This document shows positions 42,527-50,668 of a stretch of DNA of 64,000 bases, in pieces. The notes under the pieces were generated by a model that was not told the origin of the DNA, searched no databases, and saw only the letters and a list, made by a program, of their open reading frames with translations. Made by a program: the position numbers and the translations under genes. This DNA is from JBCBWG01 sp036804185 (GTDB lineage Bacteria > Pseudomonadota > Alphaproteobacteria > Rhizobiales > Hyphomicrobiaceae): the NCBI GenBank assembly GCA_050330095.1, contig JBHJOC010000013.1:1-64000 (forward strand), given 5' to 3'. Position 1 is the first letter of the stretch. The number at the start of each line of letters is the position of its first letter.

Positions 42527-43833
42527 GGTTTCACTGTGGGATTGGCCGGTTCGGTGCCTGGCAGCCGATTGGGTAGAAGCCAGACCGCCGCCAACAAGGC
42601 AACCGAAGCACCTGCCAGGACACGGAAGAGTGTATCGAAGCCATGGTTCGCATGGACCCAGGAGATGAACGGCAAGGTTGCCGCCAACACCGTGAAGGTC
42701 ACGACATACCGGGCACCGTAGACGGATGCTCGCAGTTCTGACTTCGCGGTTCTCCCGATCAGATAATCGTTGATCGGGATCTGTCCAAACGCCCCGATCA
42801 TGAACGCGAGGGCAACGACCAGGGCCGCCCAATCGACCAGCCCAGGCATCGCTGCAAAGAACACGAGCTGAATCGTGACGACGACCGCAAAGATGGTGCG
42901 TGGCCCGAACCGGTCGAGCGAGGCGCCAACGACCAATTGAGCGAGAGAACCGACGGCAAACACCAGAAAAGCCAACGCACCGATGATCGTCGCAGAGCCG
43001 GCGATGCCGCCGAGCCGTTCCTCGAATACCTTCGGCAGCGCGAATGTTGTCGATTGGAAAATCAGGCTCCCGACGGCCGCCGTGAAGAACACCAGGATCG
43101 TCAGCCGGATCAATAAGGCGCGAACTGCTGGGTCAATTGCTTTGGCCTCGACCCTACCGCCTGGTCCTGCCGCTTTCTCTGTGCGCCGCGCCCGCAGCCT
43201 GATCCGTTGATGGAACAGGGCGAGATAAGCGAGGCCGATTGCGATCGAGACCGCACCAGGGACTGCAAACGCTGCGTGCCAGCTCGCAACATCGATAAGA
43301 AACCCAGTGATCAGTGCAGCGCTTCCAACACCGAGATTTCCCCAGACGCCATTGATGGCGATTGCCATGCCGAGCCCGCGCTGCTCCTCAGCAACGAGCG
43401 CAAGGCCAACAGGGTGATAGATCGCTGCGAAGACGCCAACGACGAACAGACCGATCGCGATTTCCATCGGCGACGACGCGAAGCTCGTTGCGATGGCTGC
43501 GATGCCGATGCCGATGAAGAATACCGCGATCATGCCCTCGCGGCTCCAGCGGTCTGCGAGCCAGCCGGAGGGAAGCGAGAACAATCCGAAGGCGACAAAC
43601 CCGGGCGTGGCGTACGGGATCAACTCGGCATAACTCAAGCCCCATTCGCGAGAAAGAACGAGGGCTGCGACCGTCGCGAAGATGAGTGTGAACAGGTGGT
43701 CGAGAAAGTGGCCAATGTTCAGGAACAGGAAGTGGAGGCGCGCTCGCGGGTTCAAGGCTGGCGCGGTCTGTCCGGCGGCGTTGATCTTCCCTTGGGCGCT
43801 ACGTCGATCCGACATGTTTGTGGTTCGTCCCAC
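42523..43833 (-). CDS. Major facilitator superfamily transporter
   Basis: A 436-residue MFS protein with about 12 transmembrane helices. The loop after helix 2 has GWLADRWSREG, the MFS motif A-like signature, and the sixth and seventh helices flank a charged loop rich in Arg and Ala. The sequence is of the NNP/MFS_1 kind without a visible substrate signature. GTG 43833 has GGAG six bases upstream; ATG 43815 is the alternative. Confidence 0.85.
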   Translation of the reverse strand: MGRTTNMSDRRSAQGKINAAGQTAPALNPRARLHFLFLNIGHFLDHLFTLIFATVAALVLSREWGLSYAELIPYATPGFVAFGLFSLPSGWLADRWSREGMIAVFFIGIGIAAIATSFASSPMEIAIGLFVVGVFAAIYHPVGLALVAEEQRGLGMAIAINGVWGNLGVGSAALITGFLIDVASWHAAFAVPGAVSIAIGLAYLALFHQRIRLRARRTEKAAGPGGRVEAKAIDPAVRALLIRLTILVFFTAAVGSLIFQSTTFALPKVFEERLGGIAGSATIIGALAFLVFAVGSLAQLVVGASLDRFGPRTIFAVVVTIQLVFFAAMPGLVDWAALVVALAFMIGAFGQIPINDYLIGRTAKSELRASVYGARYVVTFTVLAATLPFISWVHANHGFDTLFRVLAGASVALLAAVWLLPNRLPGTEPANPTVKP

Positions 43834-44098
43834 AAAGGCTCCGAACGCGAGCGACCATCTCGTGGCGCGACGCGAGGGCCGCTTGCGCCATCAATGACCG
43901 AGTGAGGCGCTTCTTGTGCCACACGAAAGCTTGGTCTCGCCACGCGACTATGCAGCACGCCAGCTGATCTGACCATGGCAAGATCACGCATGGCGCGTCA
44001 GCACATCGAGACGGCCAGGTCGCGCGGCTAGTGGCCTGTCTCGCCGAAATCGATATGCTGGCTGCACCTGCTGACGATTTAGGCGCGACGCCACACGG

Positions 44099-44262
44099 GT
44101 CCCGCCGATCAGAAGCGCCTGCACTCTCCGCACCGCGCGCCGGCCAGGGACGTCTGATCGAAAAGCGGTAAGAATTCCAATATGTTGCTCGGACCCTTTG
44201 CGTTCCGAAGTTCGTTTCGCCGTCTGACGAGGGTGACAGACAAACACCGGAAAGCGGGTACC
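44099..44262 (+). repeat. Intergenic palindromic repeat, type A (copy 3)
   Basis: Same organisation as the copy at 31677: a hairpin from GATCAGAAG to TCTGATC, a short TGTTGCTCG stem, then the TTCCG...CGGAA stem ending GCGGGTACC. It lies between the MFS gene and the end of rlmE. Confidence 0.85.
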
Positions 44263-44293
44263 AGGACACTCGGCTTGGCCAAATGTTCGGCAA

Positions 44294-45079
44294 TCACGCG
44301 TCGGTTCCTGCGACGTCATCGGGGCATCGGGGGGAGCCGCGGAACCCCGTGGCGAGCACGTACATCTCCGTGCTGTCGGCACGGCTCGCGCCCGGCTTGA
44401 TGTGGCGGACTTTCTCGAACGAGCGCTTAAGCTGGTCGAGCAGCAGACGCTCGGCGCCTCCCTGGAACACTTTGCATAGAAATGTGCCGCCCGGGCTCAG
44501 CACCGCTACAGCGAACTCGGCGGCGGCTTCGGCCAGCGCCATGATGCGTAGGTGGTCCGTCTGGGTGTGGCCTGTGGTGGGTGCCGCCATGTCTGAAAGC
44601 ACGACATCTGCGCCACCCTCGCGCAACATGGCGCGCAGGCGGTCGGGTGCTTCGTCATCCGTGAAGTCGAGATGCAGCACCTCGGCGCCTGGAATTGGGT
44701 CCATGGCGAGGATGTCGATTGCGATCACCTGTCCGGCGCCGCCTGACGATTGGGTTCGAGCGATGGCAATCTGTGTCCAACCGCCTGGCGCCGCCCCAAG
44801 GTCGACGACCCGCGCGCCCGGCGCGAGCAGTTTATAGCGATCGTCGATCTCGCTCAGCTTGAAAGCCGCGCGCGAGCGGTATCCATGGGCCTTTGCAGCG
44901 GCGACGTAAGGGTCGTTCAACTGCCGTTCGAGCCAAAGCTTCGATGACAGCTTGCGGCCTTTTCCGGTTTTCACGCGCACCGCGAGTTGACGTTCGCCCC
45001 CGCTTGGTCCTGGCGTACTCCTTGCGGTCCGTTTGGGCCCCGTCCTGCTTTTAGGGCCTGTGCCTGATCGACGCGCCAC
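44294..45079 (-). CDS. rlmE: 23S rRNA 2'-O-ribose U2552 methyltransferase
   Basis: A 261-residue FtsJ/RlmE methyltransferase. The SAM-binding motif is VVDLGAAPGGWTQIA. The catalytic Lys-Asp-Lys-Glu set is suggested by SRAAFKL, VVLSDMAAP, TFLCKVFQG and STEMYVLATG. It methylates U2552 of 23S rRNA in late 50S assembly. It carries a basic N-terminal tail of ~35 residues, typical of alphaproteobacteria. GTG 45079 follows GGAG at six bases. Confidence 0.94.
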   Translation of the reverse strand: MARRSGTGPKSRTGPKRTARSTPGPSGGERQLAVRVKTGKGRKLSSKLWLERQLNDPYVAAAKAHGYRSRAAFKLSEIDDRYKLLAPGARVVDLGAAPGGWTQIAIARTQSSGGAGQVIAIDILAMDPIPGAEVLHLDFTDDEAPDRLRAMLREGGADVVLSDMAAPTTGHTQTDHLRIMALAEAAAEFAVAVLSPGGTFLCKVFQGGAERLLLDQLKRSFEKVRHIKPGASRADSTEMYVLATGFRGSPRCPDDVAGTDA

Positions 45080-45223
45080 GGGTGGCTCCGGTGTTGGTCA
45101 CGTGCCGTCTCTTAAGCGGGCACGACTGCGGTTCCACGGTGTTACCAGAACATGCAGGTCGCCAAAAGCATCACGGACGACGTGGACCTGCCGACCGCAA
45201 CGCAACCGCGACCGGAACGCAAA

Positions 45224-45246
45224 AGGGGTGCCTGATTGGCACCCCT
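45224..45246 (-). terminator. Intrinsic terminator of the 25-residue microprotein gene
   Basis: AGGGGTGCC (45224-45232) pairs perfectly with GGCACCCCT (45238-45246) around a 5-base loop. On the minus strand the hairpin is followed by TTTT (45221-45224). It lies 51 bases after the microprotein stop. Confidence 0.75.
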
Positions 45247-45297
45247 CGCGAGAAAATTCTGTCGACGGCTCAGCGTCGCAATACGACAACCGGCTGG

Positions 45298-45375
45298 TTA
45301 CAGCGAGCGCGGAGGCTGCTCCAACACCGTGGTCTCCAGCGAAAGCACGATCGACTTCCCTTTCCCACTGATCAT
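45298..45375 (-). CDS. 25-residue microprotein with extended Shine-Dalgarno
   Basis: The frame starts at ATG (45375 to 45373) and ends at TAA (45300 to 45298); the peptide begins MISGKGKSIVLSLETT and ends in PPRSL. It has no signal peptide or transmembrane segment. Upstream is AAGGAGGTGATCC, complementary to 13 bases of the 16S rRNA 3' end, with a 7-base gap from GGAGG to the ATG. A hairpin with TTTT lies 51 bases after the stop. I know of no matching peptide family. It sits between chrA and rlmE on the same strand with no maturation enzyme nearby. Roles as a regulatory leader, a small protein or an RNA are all possible. Confidence 0.6.
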   Translation of the reverse strand: MISGKGKSIVLSLETTVLEQPPRSL

Positions 45376-45376
45376 T

Positions 45377-45389
45377 GGATCACCTCCTT
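45377..45389 (-). promoter_or_regulatory. Full-length Shine-Dalgarno (13-base anti-SD complement)
   Basis: The plus strand reads GGATCACCTCCTT, identical to the conserved 16S rRNA 3' tail, so the minus strand can pair with it along 13 bases. This determines the start of the 25-residue microprotein. Confidence 0.7.
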
Positions 45390-45512
45390 CCAGTTGTTGA
45401 ACACCTTCGAGCAGAGTTCCACGCTCCGGCTGATTTGCCAAGTGCCCCCGCGACACACTGACCCTCTCGAAGCGCGCCGCTTTTGGTCGCCAGACACCGG
45501 GCATTGCGTCGA

Positions 45513-46877
45513 TCAGAGCAGACGTCCACTCACAACGATATGCATTCCAAGTGCAGCAACCGCCGAAATCGTCAACGTGGTCACGACGCCGAGCCGCGCC
45601 CCGAAGATCAAAGCTGCAGCCAACACCGTCAGGCCGATCGCAGCCCAGTCTGGAGCGAAGACGGTGGGCAACGCGACCGATAGCGGACCGAATGTGACGC
45701 GCTCTTGTGAGCCGAGCAGAACCGAGATCGCGAACCACAGGGCTAGGCTGAAAATCACCCCGACCACCGCGGCCGTGATTGCCGAAAGGGCGCTTGCAAG
45801 CTTCCTGTTGGCCGTCACCCGCTCAAGATAGGGCGCTCCGGCAAAAATCCAAAGAAAGCATGGCGCAAATGTCGCCCAGAGCGTGATCGCTGCACCTGCA
45901 ACCGCGAGCGTCCATTGTCCACCGCCGTCGCTCTTGAAGGCGGCGAGGAACCCGACGAACTGGGTGACGAGGATCAACGGCCCGGGTGTCGTCTCTGCGA
46001 GGCCGAGCGCGTCGAGCATTTCGCCAGCCGTGAGCCATCCATATCCCTGGACGATCTCCTGCACCAGATAGGCCAAAACGGCATAGGCACCGCCAAACGT
46101 GACAACGGCGAGCTTCGCGAAAAGCCAGCCAAGCTCGGTCAAGACGTGGTCAGACCCCAACGCGAGGTGGACGATCAAGAGCGGCGTCAGCCAGATCCCA
46201 AGCCAGAGCGAGATCGTCGTCAGTGTGGTTGCGGCCGTCGGGCGGTCCACGGGCCTGAGACCACCGGCACTGCTCAACGGCACGTCATCGCTCAGTGTCG
46301 CGCGGGCCCTGAAGAACCCGAAGGTGGCGGCGGCGAGAATCACCAGCGGAAAGGGCGCGTCGAAGAAGTAGAGCGCTGCAAATGCGGCGGCCGCGATCAC
46401 CCAGTCCGCCGTCATCTTGAGCGCACGTCTCGACACTTTGATCAGAGCCTCGACGACGAGGGCGAGCACGGCGGCCTTGATGCCGACGAACAGCGCCTGG
46501 ACCAAAGGCACCGAGCCGAAGGCCGCGTAAATCGCAGACAAGGCGAGTATGACAGCAGCGCCGGGAAGCACGAACAAGAGCCCGGCGACCAGACCGCCAG
46601 CGATGCCATGGGTGCGCCAGCCCACGTAAGTCGCGAGCTGCATCGCTTCAGGACCCGGCAGCAGCATGCAAAAGTTGAGGGCGGACAGATATTGACGCTC
46701 GCTCAACCAATTCTTCTCGTCGACGACAACCCTGTGCATGAGGGCGATTTGCCCGGCCGGTCCGCCGAACGACACGAGGCCGATCCAGCCCCAAGTCGCA
46801 AAGAGTTCAATAAAGCTCGGGCGCGCCACATCTGGCGCGGGCATCGCCTGCGAGGCATCTTTGTGCGCGTCGGACAC
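45513..46877 (-). CDS. chrA: Chromate transporter, two-domain ChrA
   Basis: A 454-residue membrane protein built from two related halves, each about five to six helices, as in long-chain CHR proteins. The N-terminal CHR signature GLVSFGGPAGQIALMH with LNFCMLLPGPEAMQLATYVG is present, and the second half repeats the pattern with AVVTFGGAYAVLAYL and LGLAETTPGPLILVTQFVG. It exports chromate driven by proton gradient. GTG 46877 is the start. Repeat units lie directly upstream. Confidence 0.93.
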   Translation of the reverse strand: MSDAHKDASQAMPAPDVARPSFIELFATWGWIGLVSFGGPAGQIALMHRVVVDEKNWLSERQYLSALNFCMLLPGPEAMQLATYVGWRTHGIAGGLVAGLLFVLPGAAVILALSAIYAAFGSVPLVQALFVGIKAAVLALVVEALIKVSRRALKMTADWVIAAAAFAALYFFDAPFPLVILAAATFGFFRARATLSDDVPLSSAGGLRPVDRPTAATTLTTISLWLGIWLTPLLIVHLALGSDHVLTELGWLFAKLAVVTFGGAYAVLAYLVQEIVQGYGWLTAGEMLDALGLAETTPGPLILVTQFVGFLAAFKSDGGGQWTLAVAGAAITLWATFAPCFLWIFAGAPYLERVTANRKLASALSAITAAVVGVIFSLALWFAISVLLGSQERVTFGPLSVALPTVFAPDWAAIGLTVLAAALIFGARLGVVTTLTISAVAALGMHIVVSGRLL

Positions 46878-46923
46878 TGCGGCGAAACTCCCCGGTCAGA
46901 GCTGCTCTCGGCACGCTTGGTCA

Positions 46924-47092
46924 CTCGTGTTCCGTCTCCGACACTTGTTTTTCTTTGCAGCACCCGACTGACCACGTGTCGGAGACACAGGGAACACTAG
47001 CAACTTAATGATTCTATTGTTACTTTTGTCAGTAACGCTTGGCAGGCGATGCTGCAAAAGGTGGGGACCAAGCGTGGGTGACGTAACACTAG
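46924..47092 (-). repeat. Intergenic palindromic repeat, type EF (copy 2)
   Basis: Inverted relative to the copy at 31842. The E unit 46924-47000 has ends CTCGTGTTCC and GGAACACTAG. The F unit runs to CACTAG at 47092 and shares a CTAG with E at 46997-47000. It abuts the type A copy at 47091. Confidence 0.85.
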
Positions 47093-47252
47093 TCCCGCCG
47101 AGCAGAAATCCTTGCACCATTCGCAACACCCGCCGTCCAGGGACATCTGATCGAGAAGCAGTACGAGAACCAACATGTTGCTCGTACCCTTCACCTTCCG
47201 AAGTTCGTTTTGGCGTCTGCCGTGGGTGACAGACGAACGATGGGAAGCGGGT
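47091..47252 (+). repeat. Intergenic palindromic repeat, type A (copy 4)
   Basis: Type A with a weaker first hairpin (AGCAGAAATCCTTG with CAGGGACATCTGATC). It is sandwiched between two EF copies, making a composite of about 500 bases between the divergent chrA and rhodanese genes. Confidence 0.8.
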
Positions 47253-47253
47253 C

Positions 47254-47424
47254 CTCGTGTTCCGTCTCTGACCCTTGGTTTCCTTTGCAGCACCCGATTG
47301 ACCAAGTGTCGGAGATACAGAGAACACTAGCAACTTAATGATTTTATTGTTGTTTGCGTCGTCGACGCTTGGCGGGCGAGACTGCAGGAGGTGGGGACCA
47401 AGCGTGAGAGACGCAACACTGGCT
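47254..47424 (-). repeat. Intergenic palindromic repeat, type EF (copy 3)
   Basis: Same orientation as the copy at 46924. The E unit ends AGAACACTAG at 47330; the F unit holds CGCTTGGCGGGCGAGACTGC and ends GACGCAACACT. It leaves fewer than 100 bases before the rhodanese gene. Confidence 0.85.
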
Positions 47425-47518
47425 CACTCCGGTGTTGCGTCCCTCCCAATGACGAATGGTGACCACATACCCATTCATGATATTGAATGTATGGAGAGCA
47501 GTCACAGGAGGCATGCCC

Positions 47519-48157
47519 ATGACGACACAATCGCACGGTGTAAGAGGTCTTCTCGGCCTGTGGGTCATCGCAGCCATCGCGCTTGCGGGCGCTGCCCTGC
47601 CAACCCACCAGGTCTTCGCAACGAGCATCGCGACAACGGTCGACCCGGCTGCAGTGCCTAAAGACAAGCAGACCAAGCTGGGGCTCTACCTGACATCGCG
47701 CGAAGCTTACAATGCGCTGCAAGCTGACCCCAAAATCCTGTTCATCGATGTGCGCACCCGCGCCGAGTTCTCTTTCGTCGGCCATCCGATGCAGATCACG
47801 CGCAACATTCCCCACCGGGAGCTCGCTGACAGCTACGACCTCGACCCGAAGCGTAAGCAATACAAGGTCGAGCCGAACGTCGATTATCCCCTCGCTCTGG
47901 AACGCCTGCTCGCCGAGCACGGTCGGAGCAAGACCGATCCCATCTTCGTGATCTGCAGGTCTGGCGATCGCTCGCGCATGGCGGCCGATTTCATGGCTGA
48001 TCTCGGTTACACCCAGGTCTACAATGTCATCGACGGTGTCGAGGGCGATAAGGACAAGGCGACGGGCCATCGTACGGTCAACGGCTGGAAGAACTCGGGC
48101 CTGCCGTGGACGTATGACGTCACGCCCGAGCGCGCTTATGTGAGCCCCTCGCTGTAG
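47519..48157 (+). CDS. Exported rhodanese-domain protein
   Basis: A 212-residue protein with a signal peptide (GLLGLWVIAAIALAGAALP, cleaved near VFA) and a rhodanese domain: ILFIDVRTRAEFSFVGHP, then the active-site loop FVICRSGDRSRMAADFM with the catalytic Cys followed by RSGDRS. It could transfer sulfane sulfur in the periplasm. ATG 47519 is placed 7 bases after AGGAGG (47506-47511); ATG 47513 is too close to it. The C-terminal part (WKNSGLPWTYDVTPERAYV) extends beyond a minimal rhodanese. Confidence 0.85.
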   Translation: MTTQSHGVRGLLGLWVIAAIALAGAALPTHQVFATSIATTVDPAAVPKDKQTKLGLYLTSREAYNALQADPKILFIDVRTRAEFSFVGHPMQITRNIPHRELADSYDLDPKRKQYKVEPNVDYPLALERLLAEHGRSKTDPIFVICRSGDRSRMAADFMADLGYTQVYNVIDGVEGDKDKATGHRTVNGWKNSGLPWTYDVTPERAYVSPSL

Positions 48158-48201
48158 GTCGTGTCGCTTGAGGGCCCGCACCGGCCTAGGATCAGACCTG
48201 C

Positions 48202-48259
48202 TCAACACGCCTGCTGGCGTGTTGACGAATGCTGCTCAACACGCCAGCAGGCGTGTTGA
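48202..48259. repeat. Two adjacent perfect palindromes between convergent genes
   Basis: TCAACACGCC-TGCT-GGCGTGTTGA at 48202-48225 and TCAACACGCC-AGCA-GGCGTGTTGA at 48236-48259 have identical 10-base arms and complementary loops, separated by 10 bases. They lie between the ends of the rhodanese gene and fumC. There is no T-tract in the right place for a classical terminator on either strand, although six A follow at about 48266. Confidence 0.8.
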
Positions 48260-48275
48260 CGAACACAAAAAACCC

Positions 48276-49670
48276 TCACACCGGGTCGGGGCCAACCATT
48301 AGCGTAGGCACCACGATCGCGTCGAAATCTTCGGCCGGGATCCCGTCCCGGATCGCCTCCTCGCGCAGCGTCGTGCCGTTTTTGTGCGCGGTTTTCGCGA
48401 TCTTTGCCGCGCGGTCGTAACCGTATTTCTCCTTGAGTGGCGTGACCAGCATGAGCGAGTTCTCAACACCCTTCTGAATGTTGTCGAGGCGTGGCTCGAT
48501 GCCAGCGACGCAATTGTCCGTGAACGACACCGCAGCGTCAGCAAGTAGGCGCACCGACTGCAGGAAATTGTACGCCATCATCGGATTGTAGACATTGAGC
48601 TCGAAATGACCCTGGCTGCCTGCGAACGACAGTGCTGCGTTGTTGCCGTGAATGTGCGCACAAACCTGGGTGAGAGCCTCGCATTGGGTCGGATTGACCT
48701 TGCCCGGCATGATCGAAGACCCGGGCTCATTCTCCGGTAGTGCCAGTTCGCCGAGGCCGGCACGCGGGCCTGAGCCCAGAAACCTGATGTCGTTTGCGAT
48801 CTTGAAGCAGCTCATCGCGACCGTGGTGATCGCGCCATGCGTCATCACCATCGCATCATGGGCAGCGAGGGCCTCGAACTTGTTCGGCGCAGTTTTGAAA
48901 TCAAGGCCTGTGATCTCGGCGATGCGCTCGGCGACCTTCTCGGCGAAACCCATCGGTGACGCGAGACCCGTACCAACCGCAGTCCCACCCTGCGCAAGTT
49001 CCATGAGTTCCGGAAGCGTCGACCGAATACGCTCGATGCCGTTCTCGACCTGCTTGGCGTAGCCCGAGAATTCTTGCCCGAGCGTGATCGGCGTGGCGTC
49101 CTGAGTATGTGTGCGACCAATCTTGATGATCTCGCCCCAGTCCCGCGCCTTCGCGTCGAGAGCACCATGCAGGTGCACGAGCGCCGGGATCAGGCGATGT
49201 ACGATCTCTTCCGCACAGGCGATATGCATCGCGGTCGGGAACGTGTCGTTCGACGACTGGCTCATGTTGACGTGATCGTTCGGGTGAACGGGTTGTTTCG
49301 AGCCCAGTTCGCCGCCGAGCATCTCGATCGCCCGGTTCGAGATCACCTCATTGGCGTTCATGTTGGATTGCGTGCCAGAGCCGGTCTGCCAGACAACCAA
49401 CGGGAAATGATCGTCCAGTTTGCCGTCGATCACCTCCTGGGCCGCTCTGACGATTACGGCGCCGAGCCCAGCATCAAGCTTGCCGAGCGCGATGTTGGTC
49501 TCGGCTGCGGCTCGCTTCACGATCCCGAGTGCACGAACGATCGGCTGTGGTTGCCGCTCCCAGCCGATCTTGAAATTGCCAAGAGATCGTTGGGCCTGTG
49601 CGCCCCAGTAGCGTGTCGCATCGACTGCGATGGGACCAAACGTGTCGGTTTCGATACGGGTCGCTGCCAT
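48276..49670 (-). CDS. fumC: Fumarate hydratase class II
   Basis: A 464-residue class II fumarase of the aspartase/fumarase superfamily that interconverts fumarate and malate in the TCA cycle. Signatures are TGSGTQSNMNANEV, HPNDHVNMSQSSNDTFPT, RTHTQDATPITLGQEFSGY and the superfamily motif GSSIMPGKVNP. Length and order fit the family. It is convergent with the rhodanese gene; the EF repeat at 49739 lies just upstream of its start. Confidence 0.96.
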   Translation of the reverse strand: MAATRIETDTFGPIAVDATRYWGAQAQRSLGNFKIGWERQPQPIVRALGIVKRAAAETNIALGKLDAGLGAVIVRAAQEVIDGKLDDHFPLVVWQTGSGTQSNMNANEVISNRAIEMLGGELGSKQPVHPNDHVNMSQSSNDTFPTAMHIACAEEIVHRLIPALVHLHGALDAKARDWGEIIKIGRTHTQDATPITLGQEFSGYAKQVENGIERIRSTLPELMELAQGGTAVGTGLASPMGFAEKVAERIAEITGLDFKTAPNKFEALAAHDAMVMTHGAITTVAMSCFKIANDIRFLGSGPRAGLGELALPENEPGSSIMPGKVNPTQCEALTQVCAHIHGNNAALSFAGSQGHFELNVYNPMMAYNFLQSVRLLADAAVSFTDNCVAGIEPRLDNIQKGVENSLMLVTPLKEKYGYDRAAKIAKTAHKNGTTLREEAIRDGIPAEDFDAIVVPTLMVGPDPV

Positions 49671-49738
49671 TGTGTGTTCCAGCCCTTCGGTCGAAAGTTC
49701 GCAATGACCGGGCTGGTATCACGACGGCGGCATAGCCT

Positions 49739-49907
49739 CTAGTGTTGCGTCACTAGCGCTTGGTCGCCACCTCCTGCAGTCTCGCCCGTCAAGCTTCGCT
49801 GACCAGACAACACTGTCATCATGACGTTGCTTGTGCTCTCTGTGTCTCCGGCATGCGGTCAATCGGGTGCTGAAAAGGGAACCAAGTGCCGGCGACGGAC
49901 CACTCGT
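49739..49907 (+). repeat. Intergenic palindromic repeat, type EF (copy 4)
   Basis: It begins CTAGTGTTGCGTCACTAG and holds the CGCTTGG hairpin followed by a diverged E hairpin (CTCCGGCATGCGG with AAGTGCCGGCGAC). More substituted than the other copies. Confidence 0.75.
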
Positions 49908-49970
49908 GCCGCAGATCAGTGTTCCCTGAACCATCCGCAACACGCGCCTGCCTGGGATTTCCGATCGGCC
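49908..49970 (+). repeat. Degenerate fragment of repeat type A
   Basis: Contains GCAGATCAGTGTTCCCTG, CATCCGCAACACGCGCCTGC and TGGGATTTCCGATCGG, a mutated version of the first hairpin of type A directly after an EF copy. The second half of A is missing. Confidence 0.5.
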
Positions 49971-50008
49971 GTATTTGCCATCCAGCTTGCTGCTGCGAGC
50001 CTGTCTGA

Positions 50009-50668
50009 TTAGAGCCCTGAAAACGGCTGTAGGAGCCTGCCGATCATACCTTTGAAGCGGATTTTCTCTTCCATCGCGATCAAACAGATGCAGCCGGTCT
50101 CTGGATCAGCGACGGGTCGATGCTCAACGGTATCGTCCAAGTCGGCGACGTCACCGGCTGAAAACGTGCCGATTTCATCCCGATATGCGCCCTCAATGAT
50201 CAACGTCAGTTCAGAGCCGCCGTGGCCATGCTCGGGCATGGCCAACCCGCGTTGCACTTTCAGAAGCCTGAGATCGCCACGGCCCGATTGCAGAGGGATC
50301 GGACAATGCCAGACGCCGAGTCCAAGCCGACGCCATTTGACGTCAGACAGAGGTGTTCCGAGAACATGCGAGACGGCCTCGGACGGCGCGAGGGCAGAAG
50401 CGCTCGGCCTCGCGCGTGGACGATGCTGCAGATGGTCTGTCGCCTCAAAGGCTTGAAGCGCCGAGGGGGATGGCCGCGCGATCGGGGCGCGGTCACTATC
50501 CATGGCCTGCATGAGCGCCGCGCCGATGGACTCCATCGAAGTCACCCGCTTGCGACACTCGGGGCACACCATCAAATGTGTACTGACGACCGCGGATAAG
50601 GCTTCTGGCAACGAGCCAGCAGCAAAGCTCATCAAAGTTGCATCATCGGGATGGTGCGTCAGCGTCAT
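50009..50668 (-). CDS. chrR: ChrR-type zinc-binding anti-sigma factor
   Basis: A 219-residue anti-sigma factor. The N-terminal zinc domain has H6, H31, C35 and C38, the same positions as the ligands of Rhodobacter sphaeroides ChrR. The C-terminal cupin domain has H147, H149, E153 and H183. ChrR holds its ECF sigma factor inactive until singlet oxygen or related oxidants appear. Its ATG overlaps the rpoE stop (TAATG), so expression is coupled. Confidence 0.93.
   Translation of the reverse strand: MTLTHHPDDATLMSFAAGSLPEALSAVVSTHLMVCPECRKRVTSMESIGAALMQAMDSDRAPIARPSPSALQAFEATDHLQHRPRARPSASALAPSEAVSHVLGTPLSDVKWRRLGLGVWHCPIPLQSGRGDLRLLKVQRGLAMPEHGHGGSELTLIIEGAYRDEIGTFSAGDVADLDDTVEHRPVADPETGCICLIAMEEKIRFKGMIGRLLQPFSGL

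Noticed and set aside
46896..47333. Minus-strand frames with similar peptides (for example VPGRR...VQ.LL.GGT) near 32.3, 44.2 and 47.1 kb
   Set aside because: The shared peptide results from the type A DNA repeat, not from a gene family; frames lack ribosome binding sites and differ in length and ends.
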